From positions 1 through 49,912 of the IMG/VR virus record IMGVR_UViG_3300020060_000012: 49,912 nucleotides of DNA; one strand, given 5' to 3'. Both the position numbers and the translations under genes were made by a program. The stretch comes from a virus. Shown piece after piece: positions 43,606 through 49,912 of the stretch. Below the pieces are notes generated by a model that had not been told where the DNA came from, did not search any database, and worked only from the letters and a program-made list of their open reading frames with translations. Position 1 is the first letter of the stretch, and the number at the start of each line of letters is the position of its first letter.

Positions 43606-45914
43606 TGAAAATTTTACGTCAAGTCTTGGCAGCATTGGTGCTGCCCGCCATTGCCGCGTGTCTCTTCGCCGCATCCGCTCACGCGCAAACCTTCAACGTG
43701 TTCTCACCAGGCTGCGGCCTGTCGGGCACATGGAATTCACAGAATTTACAGCTAGGCTCCGGTGCGTGTGTACAGGGCAACTTGCCTGTTACGAATTTGA
43801 ACAGCGGCACGGGCGCGAGCGCTTCAACCTTCTTCCGCGGGGATGGGGTGTGGGCGACGCCCCCGGGCACTGGTGGTGGCACCGTCAACAGCGTGGCCTT
43901 GACAGCGCCGTCAGTTTTCAGCGTGGCGGGCTCACCCATCACGAACACCGGCACCTTGGCGCTGACCTTCGCCACGGGGCAAACGGCAAATAGCTTTCTT
44001 GCCACACCGAACGGCAGCACGGGCGCTGCGGGTCTTCGTACCATTGTCGGTGCTGATTTACCTGCTATCAACCTTGCCGCTTCTGGCGCTGGTGGCGTTA
44101 CTGGAAATCTGCCGGTCACGAATTTAAACAGCGGTACAGCAGCATCATCCTCGACCTTCTGGCGTGGTGATGGCACATGGGGCACCCCGCCCGGTGGTGT
44201 TTCGTCGGTAGCCCTCGCGCTGCCGGTGTCGGTGTTCACGGTGTCGGGTTCGCCTGTCACCAGCACAGGCACACTGACGGGTACATTCGCGACGCAGACG
44301 GCCAACACGGGCTTCTTCGGACCGGCCACGGGTTCGGCCGCGGCTCCAACATTCCGCGCGCTGGTGGCTGCGGATATCCTGCCAATCAATCTGGCGTCAT
44401 CGGCCAACGGTGGTGTTACGGGCAATCTACCTACCACGAATTTGAACAGTGGCACCGCGGCAAGCTCCACCACCTTCTGGCGCGGCGACGGAGTGTGGGC
44501 GTCGCCAGCGGGCGCAGGACCGGGGAACCCGAGCGCAACCGTTGGGCTAACAGCGGTCAACGGTTCGGCCTCTACGTTCATGCGCAGTGACGCGGCGCCC
44601 GCGCTGTCTCAAGCGATTGCACCGAATTGGACGGGAAACCACACGTATACCCCTAGCAGCGGCCCGGGGATTACAGCGAATGGACAGCCGGGGGCTTTTT
44701 CGCTCGTAGTGAACGCAAGCACTAGCACAGGTAATTCCCTCGGGGTAGGTATTAACGGCGGAACAAATAGTTCGGATGTCGGATTTCAAATAAACAATGC
44801 GGCTGTAACGCTAAATTTGCTAAATGTATTTGGCGATGGCGGCATGACATTAGCGTCACCTTCCGGCGGAAACAAAGGCAACGGAACGTTAAACGCGGGT
44901 CAGTTATATAATCAGGGGTCCCCGGTTCCAGCAGCCAACCAGTCCCCCACGTGGACGGGAAACCATACGTTCACGCCAGCAAGCGGTACGGCCCTGTCGA
45001 TTACCGGGGCTTCAAGCGCTTCTGCGCTCGATATAGTCTCTACCCGCACGGCAGGGGCCATTGCCACAATAACCGCAAACGTAAATCAGGGTGCGGCACA
45101 GGTTATTACGAACAACAATTCTGGAACGGGCGCGAGCGCGCTTTACGAAGTGACGGATGGGACGGTTGCACAGGTATTCGAGCTACAAGGCGTAAATGCC
45201 ACGTCTTTTATAACGGGCGGCGTCAACGGCAATGTTTTAAATGTTGGCGGCACGGGAAATATCCCGATGCAATTAGTCACAAATCATACGGTGCGTCAGA
45301 CGATATCGGGGTCCGGTAACGTCACGATTGCCGCGCCCGGCAGCGGCGTGGGGCTTACCGTAAACGGCGCAGCGTCTCAGTACACAATGCAAATTACCGC
45401 AGCTACGTCGGGCACTCAGCAAGGCCTACTAATTCAAGGCGGCGCAGCTAGCACGGATTTCCCGCTAAATATTTTGAATCAAGCCGCTACGTCTAACCTA
45501 TTCACCACTTGGGGGGACGGGAGCATAACTACGAACGGACAAACGAAAAAGGGCGCGGGCACGTTCAACGCGGCGGGCTTATATGTAAACGGCGTATCTA
45601 TTAGCGCGCTGGCGGGACTTTTGACAGTTCACGCGGCGTTTATTTGCAGCACGGGCGGGTGCACCTTAAGCCCCGGATCGGTAGGCGCTAGCTTTACCTC
45701 TAGGGGTTCGGCCGGTAACTACGCAATTGCTCTATCGCCGGGATCCGGGGGGTTTACCGCCCCACCACAATGTACTGTCACCCCCGTGGGGTCGGGCCTT
45801 ATAGGGGCGAATTTTTCAGCTTTTCCGAGCGCTACTGTAGCCGCCGTGCAAACATTTTCCGCCGCTGGCATAGCTACCGATGAATCGTTTATTATTCTTT
45901 GCCTCGGGCTATAG
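43605..45914 (+). CDS. Large tail fibre-like protein with N-terminal signal peptide
   Basis: 769 residues from ATG 43605 (TAATG with the previous stop). The N-terminus MKILRQVLAALVLPAIAACL then FAASAHAQTF is a textbook Sec signal peptide with an AHA-Q cleavage site, odd for a virion protein. Three copies of a NLP-TNLNSGT-AS-STF-RGDG-W motif lie at about residues 59-86, 168-195 and 274-301. The distal half has N-W-TGNHT-TP repeats and a C-terminal receptor-type tip. Base composition and codon use change near 44,640, so the distal part is probably exchanged by recombination. Confidence 0.75.
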   Translation: MKILRQVLAALVLPAIAACLFAASAHAQTFNVFSPGCGLSGTWNSQNLQLGSGACVQGNLPVTNLNSGTGASASTFFRGDGVWATPPGTGGGTVNSVALTAPSVFSVAGSPITNTGTLALTFATGQTANSFLATPNGSTGAAGLRTIVGADLPAINLAASGAGGVTGNLPVTNLNSGTAASSSTFWRGDGTWGTPPGGVSSVALALPVSVFTVSGSPVTSTGTLTGTFATQTANTGFFGPATGSAAAPTFRALVAADILPINLASSANGGVTGNLPTTNLNSGTAASSTTFWRGDGVWASPAGAGPGNPSATVGLTAVNGSASTFMRSDAAPALSQAIAPNWTGNHTYTPSSGPGITANGQPGAFSLVVNASTSTGNSLGVGINGGTNSSDVGFQINNAAVTLNLLNVFGDGGMTLASPSGGNKGNGTLNAGQLYNQGSPVPAANQSPTWTGNHTFTPASGTALSITGASSASALDIVSTRTAGAIATITANVNQGAAQVITNNNSGTGASALYEVTDGTVAQVFELQGVNATSFITGGVNGNVLNVGGTGNIPMQLVTNHTVRQTISGSGNVTIAAPGSGVGLTVNGAASQYTMQITAATSGTQQGLLIQGGAASTDFPLNILNQAATSNLFTTWGDGSITTNGQTKKGAGTFNAAGLYVNGVSISALAGLLTVHAAFICSTGGCTLSPGSVGASFTSRGSAGNYAIALSPGSGGFTAPPQCTVTPVGSGLIGANFSAFPSATVAAVQTFSAAGIATDESFIILCLGL
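43779..44507 (+). repeat. Three-copy repeat in the fibre gene
   Basis: Three diverged copies of an about 84-base unit, starting near 43779, 44106 and 44424, encode the NLPxTNLNSGTxASxSTFxRGDGxW motif. Spacing is 327 and 318 bases. Confidence 0.75.
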
Positions 45915-45917
45915 ACC

Positions 45918-46229
45918 ATGGACGCACTCCCACAAATTCCGCAAGGATGGGTTAACGGGTTGTTCGCCGCGTTCGGCGCTCTCGTGTTTTGGGTTTACCG
46001 CAAGCTCGACGGCAAGGTCGAGAAAATCAGCGGCGAATATGCGACGCGTAAAGAACTAGTCGAAAGTGAGGCCCGTATTATGGCTGCGATCCAAAAGTCG
46101 AGCGATCTATATACCTCGGCAATGCAGCTAATGCACTCGGACAATTCGCGGGGCATGGACGGGTTGCGGACTGAATTGCAGCTAGTCAACTCCAAGTTAT
46201 TCGACCTCGCAAGTAGGCTCCCGAAATGA
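45918..46229 (+). CDS. Membrane-anchored coiled-coil protein in the lysis cassette
   Basis: 103 residues. MDALPQIPQGWVNGLFAAFG then ALVFWVYRKL gives one N-terminal transmembrane helix; the rest (KVEKISGEYATRKELVESEA RIMAAIQKSSD, MDGLRTELQLVNSKLFDLA) is a coiled coil. This layout occurs in phage hemolysin-XhlA-like and i-spanin-like proteins. As it directly precedes the endolysin by an ATGA overlap, a lysis role is likely. Base composition matches the shifted region beginning at 44,640. Confidence 0.68.
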   Translation: MDALPQIPQGWVNGLFAAFGALVFWVYRKLDGKVEKISGEYATRKELVESEARIMAAIQKSSDLYTSAMQLMHSDNSRGMDGLRTELQLVNSKLFDLASRLPK

Positions 46230-46615
46230 ACCCGCCGTATAGCCCCGCGCATCCCGACACGGACCCACGCTCGCTTCACGCGCGGCAAGTCCTGCATACG
46301 TTGCTCGTGTCCGAATTGATCGCATGGGCCGCTACGCAAGGGCTCGACCTTACGTGGGGCGAGACATGGCGGGTACCCGCACAGGCCGCCGCAAACGCGG
46401 CCAGCGGCGCCGGGATCGCGAATAGCCTACACATTCAACGCCTCGCCGTAGATTTCAACCTATTTGACAAGGTTGGCAAATGGATTACCGACCCGGCAGC
46501 GTTCAAGCCCTTGGCTGACTATTGGCTCACGCTTGACCCCCTGTGTTGCGCGGGCTACTATTTCCACTCTGTCGATGCTGACCACTTCAGCGTCACATAC
46601 CATGGGGTCATGTAA
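46226..46615 (+). CDS. Endolysin, peptidase M15 family
   Basis: 129 residues. LTWGETWRVPAQAAANAASG then GIANSLHIQRLAVDFNLFDK, FKPLADYWLTLDPLCCAGYY and VDADHFSVTYHGVM show the M15/VanY-type zinc peptidase pattern: His in SLH, Asp in AVDF and the final DADHFS His as metal ligands, with a Tyr/Trp-rich end. It cuts the peptide cross-links of the cell wall at lysis. No signal peptide, so it depends on the holin encoded next. Coupled to both neighbours. Confidence 0.84.
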   Translation: MNPPYSPAHPDTDPRSLHARQVLHTLLVSELIAWAATQGLDLTWGETWRVPAQAAANAASGAGIANSLHIQRLAVDFNLFDKVGKWITDPAAFKPLADYWLTLDPLCCAGYYFHSVDADHFSVTYHGVM

Positions 46616-46890
46616 TGAACACCACCGTTAAAGGCGCCGCGAAGTCCATCACCGTGTGGGTGGGTGGCGTACTGGTTGTCCTAGGGCAGCTTGCCCCGCT
46701 GTTGAGCCAAGACACGTTTGTGGCCCTTGGCCTTCATGACCGCTCGCTCAAGCTCGCGCTGACAGTCAGCGGCCTGCTGATGGTTGCTTGCCGGGCCATC
46801 ACCACCAATTCGTTGTCGGACAAGGGAGTGCCCGCGGCGCCCGTGGCCGCTGCACCAGTTCCCCCAACCACCCCGGAGAATCCTAAGTGA
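46615..46890 (+). CDS. Holin
   Basis: 91 residues, ATG sharing a base with the endolysin stop (TAATG). Two transmembrane helices (about residues 13-33 ITVWVGGVLVVLGQLAPLLS; 45-61 LKLALTVSGLLMVACRA) separated by a short charged loop, then a Pro/Ala-rich tail. The size, two helices and the place after the endolysin fit a class II-type holin. It forms the lesion through which the endolysin reaches the wall. Confidence 0.76.
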   Translation: MNTTVKGAAKSITVWVGGVLVVLGQLAPLLSQDTFVALGLHDRSLKLALTVSGLLMVACRAITTNSLSDKGVPAAPVAAAPVPPTTPENPK

Positions 46891-47306
46891 AATATTTGAC
46901 CTTATTTTTGACAGCCGTGGTCGTAATGGCCCTGTGCGCGTGCGCTTCTGTCCAATCGTTTTTCGGGTCCCCGCAAGCGCAGCCCATCGTGGACGCGGTG
47001 GTACTGGTGGCAGTGGCCACAGCAGAGCAGAAGGGCGTACCCGCGGCACAGATCAACAAGGTAGCCAAGGCCGCATTGCTGGCGGATACAGGCGTGGCGG
47101 GCTCGCTGGCGGCTATATCGGCCCTGGTGGACGATGCCATCGCAAAGTCAGGATTGCCCGCAGCCGACCTGGCAGCGGCTAAGATTCTTGAAGTAGCCTT
47201 AAGCGCAGCTATTACCGCGAAGATCGGCAACAACCCGGACTTGGCGCAAGCTCAAGCGGCTGTGGCCGTCATTCTCAATTCGGTGATTGTCGCCAGCGGC
47301 GGGTAA
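46887..47306 (+). CDS. Lipoprotein of the lysis cassette
   Basis: 139 residues from GTG 46887 (GTGA with the holin stop). MKYLTLFLTAVVVMALCACA is a lipoprotein signal with ALCAC as lipobox. The mature part is Ala/Val-rich and helical (PIVDAVVLVAVATAEQKGVP, LAAAKILEVALSAAITAKIG). It is larger than a usual outer-membrane spanin and lacks a Pro-rich stretch, so a spanin role is uncertain; it could be a membrane-associated lysis accessory protein. Confidence 0.7.
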   Translation: MKYLTLFLTAVVVMALCACASVQSFFGSPQAQPIVDAVVLVAVATAEQKGVPAAQINKVAKAALLADTGVAGSLAAISALVDDAIAKSGLPAADLAAAKILEVALSAAITAKIGNNPDLAQAQAAVAVILNSVIVASGG

Positions 47307-47747
47307 GTGTTCAAGACTGACCTGAATTTAATTGCGATAAATGGGCGCCCCAGTCTATGGAGATACGGGGCGCCGCTCATTTGGGACACGGGCGCGGAAA
47401 CCATTACGGTGCCGGTGGGTTTCCTGACCGACCTGGCCAGCATTCCCCACATGCTTGATTGGCTGCCCAACCTTAGCCCCATCGGGCTGTCACGTCGCCC
47501 CGCAGCGCTCCACGATTGGCTCTATGGCGGTGATCGAACCCGGGGCAAAGATTATGCTGACGACACGCTGCGCGCGGCGCTGCTGATGGAAGGCATGGGC
47601 AACGTGGGCGCATTCGAATATTGGTTTGCTGTGTCGAAGTTCGGACGGGTCGCGTGGGACGGAGACAACAAAGACTTGCGCGAAGAGCACTTTTTCACCA
47701 AGGCTGATTGGCAAGCCTACATCACCAACCTGGTTGATCCGTTCTAA
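47307..47747 (+). CDS. DUF1353 family protein
   Basis: 146 residues from GTG 47307, directly after the lipoprotein TAA. The sequence IWDTGAETITVPVGFLTDLA SIPHMLDWL, RRPAALHDWLYGGDRTRGKD YADDTLRAALLMEGMGNVGA FEYWFAVSKFGRVAW is the DUF1353 pattern, with FxTDxASIP, HDWLY and AD..L. Members are frequent at the end of phage late operons near lysis genes; function unknown. His and Asp in the HDWLY motif hint at a metal site. Last gene of the rightward late region. Confidence 0.85.
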   Translation: MFKTDLNLIAINGRPSLWRYGAPLIWDTGAETITVPVGFLTDLASIPHMLDWLPNLSPIGLSRRPAALHDWLYGGDRTRGKDYADDTLRAALLMEGMGNVGAFEYWFAVSKFGRVAWDGDNKDLREEHFFTKADWQAYITNLVDPF

Positions 47748-47751
47748 AGGG

Positions 47752-47843
47752 TACGTTGGGAGGGTATCGAACCCCCATTAATCCCTTATCGCCCTCTCAC
47801 CGGCCGTTATCCTAGGTTCGCCCGGCTACCCGACTACCAACGC
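47752..47843 (-). other. tRNA-like structure, not a canonical tRNA
   Basis: Read leftward, 92 bases form a 7-bp acceptor-like stem, GCGTTGG (47843-47837) with CCAACGT (47759-47753, one G-U), next to a perfect T-arm: GGGGG, TTCGATA, CCCTC. TA follows the 5' strand and a three-base-pair D-stem is possible. The length suits a class II tRNA, but I could not find an anticodon stem with a U33-type loop. No CCA is encoded. It may be a decayed tRNA, a tRNA mimic or a chance structure. Confidence 0.35.
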
Positions 47844-47861
47844 ATAGAATCTTCAGATGGC

Positions 47862-47928
47862 GCCTAGCTTCAAGACCGCAACACACCGCGTGGGCTTTAT
47901 GGTTCTGCGGGTAGGCTCGAAGCTAGGC
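47862..47928. terminator. Ten-bp stem between convergent genes, possible terminator or RNA element
   Basis: GCCTAGCTTC (47862-47871) pairs perfectly with GAAGCTAGGC (47919-47928). Inside, CCGCA pairs with TGCGG, so the 47-base interval forms a second stem. It lies between the convergent DUF1353 and DNA polymerase genes. There is no U-tract in either direction. A terminator, stable non-coding RNA or DNA site are all possible. Confidence 0.4.
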
Positions 47929-47991
47929 CCAACAGTGGGTATGTGATTTTAGGACACCGTACCACCATGGACACCTGGTGCCACAGTAACA

Positions 47992-48007
47992 TTGACACGG
48001 GTATCAA
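47992..48007. promoter_or_regulatory. Dyad operator J, at the 3' end of the polymerase gene
   Basis: TTGACACGGGTATCAA, one base short of a full dyad match. It overlaps the last codons of the leftward DNA polymerase gene and so has no leftward gene behind it within the intergenic region. Its role here is unclear. Confidence 0.45.
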
Positions 48008-49912
48008 TCAAACTTCCCGTATCGCTGGCCCATCCAGCCGCCCTTGGCTTTGATCGGCCAACCCTTCGCCCATGCGGGTAGCTCCATCATGATGCCTTCA
48101 AGGTCTTCAATCGACAGCCCACGGTTGATGACATCGGTCTGGCTGACTTCACACACCACTTCGTCATACGTCTGCATCACCACCGGGTAGCCGGTGGCTT
48201 CGAGCTTAACAACCGCATTGGCTTGGATGTCCCGCGCGACGGCCTGCACCACGTTTTCAAAGCCCTTGCCGCCGTAGAGCTTCATGCGCTCCCAACCAAG
48301 CGGCCCGGCCATAGGGTTGCTGTTCCAACCGCTGTAGGTCAATTCCAGTTCCCACGGTGCCGCATACGGCCGCGTGGAGGGCGCCAACCGGGGTTCATGG
48401 TATGTGAGCATGCGCCCGGACGGCAGAACGCAATACAGCACGTCTCCGTGGGTCTGGTAGCCTATCCCGCGGTAATAGAACGCCTGGCCAGGATTGAGCA
48501 CCGCGGACACCATGCAGCCTTCGAGCCCGAACAGTTCCGGGCGGGCGTCTTGGAATCGTCCGCGGCTCTGTCCACCCCACATCTCCGGAAGCTCCGGGGA
48601 GGCATCACGCCAAGCCAGAATGGCGTGCTTCATCTCTTCTTCGCTCAAGAATTCGTCGGCGCCAAAGCCCTTCATGGCCCCTATCCACCCGCCGAAACCC
48701 AACGACAGTTCGGCAAACTTGCCTATCTTATTGCGCATTGGGTGGTGCTTGCCACCCTTGATGCCCATGAGCTTGCCGTCAACGCGGGTGACTTCGCCGC
48801 CGCTGGCCAGGCGGTGCTGCACGAAGGCTTCAAAGGGTTCACCCACGATGCGCGCGGCGCTGGCCTCATAAATCATGCCGTGAGTGTGGAAGACATCTAG
48901 GCGCCACTCGCAGCCCGCCAGCGCCGCGGCCACAGCGCCTTCAATCGCGGAGTAATCCGACGATATGAGCACTTTTCCGGGCGCCGCGATGAACAGCGAG
49001 CGCAGGCAGTTGTTGACCACATCGAGTGCGGACAGCTTCGGGCTGTACTCGTACTCCACCAACTCAAGGCAACGGGCGCTGATGATTTCCAACGCTCGCT
49101 CGATGTCGGCTATGTTGTTCCATGTGCCCTTGTACAGATTGGTGGGCTGCACGCCCATGCCGGTCACACGCCCTGTGCGGGCCGCGTGGTACATATACAG
49201 GTCATGCACCCTGCCGTACTTGTCAACCGATGCCCGCAGCGCATACAGCTTCTTAACGCTGGCGCTCGATAGCATCTGACGCAGTTCCAGCACGCGGTAC
49301 ACAGCGCGCGCGTGTTGCGTCATGGCGCCCAACTCACCCAAGCACGCTTCGCGCATGGCTTCCATCTGCATGGATATTGACTCTTCGTCCATCCCATAGG
49401 AATGGATACCCATGGCCGACATCCACCCGGAAACCTGTTGCAGTTCGCTAGGCTCTATGCCACCCGTGATGGTGCGGAATTCGTTGCCGTATTTCTCATA
49501 GGCTTGTTCAACAATCGCTATGCAGTTTTCAACCGCGGCGATGTCCACTTGAATGCCACGGTCATTGATGCGTTGGTCAGCCTGCCACACGGCCAATTCG
49601 AACGGCGACAGATCCGGACTCTTCAAGCTCACTTCGGCTTCGGCTTCAATGTCACGGATGTTGTAGCGTTTGTATGCGGCCCACTCTTCGGGCGCTTCGC
49701 TTGGCTGCGTGATTACACGCGGGTCTTTCTTCGAGGGCTGCCGCGGGATACTAAAGAGCTTCATGAGCTTTTCGCCCGCGGGGTCTTTCTGTCTTGATAT
49801 GCGTGTCACCAACCCGACATCGGCCAGGGCGCCCGGGTAGGCGTTGGCCCGTGACTTCGCGGCGCTGCATCGTAGCTGGTTGGGATTGAGCGCGGGCCAA
49901 CCCAACACCGGC
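48004..49912 (-). CDS. polA: Family A DNA polymerase, partial (5' end outside window)
   Basis: At least 635 residues; the frame continues through the right edge, so the N-terminus is missing. The visible start is the end of a 3'-5' exonuclease-like domain (LRCSAAKSRANAYPGALADV, KDPAGEKLMKLFSIP, YNIRDIEAEAEV). The polymerase domain has motif A VLISSDYSAIEGAVAAALAG, motif B MRNKIGKFAELSLGFGG, and motif C QTYDEVVCEV, in which Tyr replaces the His of the usual HDE. Catalytic Asp residues are present in motifs A and C. It replicates the phage genome with the primase-helicase at 4254-6731. It converges on the late region. Confidence 0.9.
   Translation of the reverse strand, partial: PVLGWPALNPNQLRCSAAKSRANAYPGALADVGLVTRISRQKDPAGEKLMKLFSIPRQPSKKDPRVITQPSEAPEEWAAYKRYNIRDIEAEAEVSLKSPDLSPFELAVWQADQRINDRGIQVDIAAVENCIAIVEQAYEKYGNEFRTITGGIEPSELQQVSGWMSAMGIHSYGMDEESISMQMEAMREACLGELGAMTQHARAVYRVLELRQMLSSASVKKLYALRASVDKYGRVHDLYMYHAARTGRVTGMGVQPTNLYKGTWNNIADIERALEIISARCLELVEYEYSPKLSALDVVNNCLRSLFIAAPGKVLISSDYSAIEGAVAAALAGCEWRLDVFHTHGMIYEASAARIVGEPFEAFVQHRLASGGEVTRVDGKLMGIKGGKHHPMRNKIGKFAELSLGFGGWIGAMKGFGADEFLSEEEMKHAILAWRDASPELPEMWGGQSRGRFQDARPELFGLEGCMVSAVLNPGQAFYYRGIGYQTHGDVLYCVLPSGRMLTYHEPRLAPSTRPYAAPWELELTYSGWNSNPMAGPLGWERMKLYGGKGFENVVQAVARDIQANAVVKLEATGYPVVMQTYDEVVCEVSQTDVINRGLSIEDLEGIMMELPAWAKGWPIKAKGGWMGQRYGKFD

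Noticed and set aside
43679-44581. Antisense Pro/Val-rich open frame opposite the fibre gene
   Set aside because: Its repeats are the reverse reading of the fibre repeats; it has no independent support.
44641-46615. Treating the composition change as a separate mobile element
   Set aside because: No terminal repeats, transposase or broken gene borders the segment; reading frames are continuous, so recombination within phage genes explains it better.
47752-47843. Calling the tRNA-like structure a tRNA gene
   Set aside because: I tried every T that could serve as U33 and none gave a five-base anticodon stem; only acceptor and T-arm are convincing.
1-49912. CRISPR array, insertion sequence, integrase or excisionase
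   Set aside because: No regularly spaced repeats, transposase or recombinase motifs were found. The repeated dyads are single sites upstream of operons, not an array.

Overview
The window is a 49.9 kb piece of a GC-rich double-stranded DNA tailed phage, almost entirely coding. A contractile-tail (myovirus) morphology follows from a DUF3383-type tail sheath, a tube-like protein, a frameshifted tail-assembly chaperone, a tape measure and a complete baseplate set (plug, hub, gp138-like spike, gp25-like wedge, baseplate J, DUF2612). Several predicted lipoproteins with lipoboxes and an M15-type endolysin point to a Gram-negative host. The DUF1073 portal, DUF2213 protease, DUF4054 connector and DUF2184 capsid order recalls small myoviruses of Burkholderia, Xanthomonas and their relatives, but this is inference from memory. 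Both ends of the window cut genes, so the genome continues on both sides. I saw no integrase, recombinase, excisionase or classical CI-like repressor in this window.

Layout. (1) 1-6731: a leftward pair, then a rightward replication operon (SF2 helicase, three small genes, VRR-NUC nuclease, TetR-like HTH protein, primase-polymerase/SF3 helicase). (2) 6728-11424: leftward blocks of small, mostly unrecognised genes, including membrane proteins and two adjacent lipoproteins. (3) 11608-12402: rightward terminase small subunit, set off by an AT-rich island. (4) 12501-18483: about twenty leftward, mostly ATGA/GTGA-coupled small genes lying between the small and large terminase genes. (5) 18706-47747: one long rightward late region: large terminase, portal, an accessory cassette (cupin-like protein, metallophosphoesterase-fold protein, dNMP kinase), head, neck, tail, baseplate, three fibre-type genes and the lysis genes. 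(6) 47748-48003: a structured intergenic region between convergent genes. (7) 48004-end: a leftward family A DNA polymerase cut by the window edge.

Regulation. Almost every leftward operon is preceded by a dyad of the form TTGACAC-NN-GTGTCAA, in which one half-site also resembles a sigma-70 -35 hexamer. At 1.0, 7.1 and 18.2 kb a plausible -10 follows at 16-18 bp. A variant dyad lies directly in front of the TetR-like gene, which makes that protein a candidate regulator. Many of these operons share a leader of the type CCAGGGAGTA ending 8-9 bases before the likely ATG.

How the genes work together: helicase, primase-helicase, VRR-NUC nuclease and polymerase supply replication; dNMP kinase and the metallophosphoesterase-fold protein may support nucleotide supply or host DNA turnover; the late region encodes packaging, capsid, contractile tail, adsorption and lysis. 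Functions of most leftward small genes cannot be read from sequence. Start sites, promoters and hairpins were judged by eye; no database search was possible.
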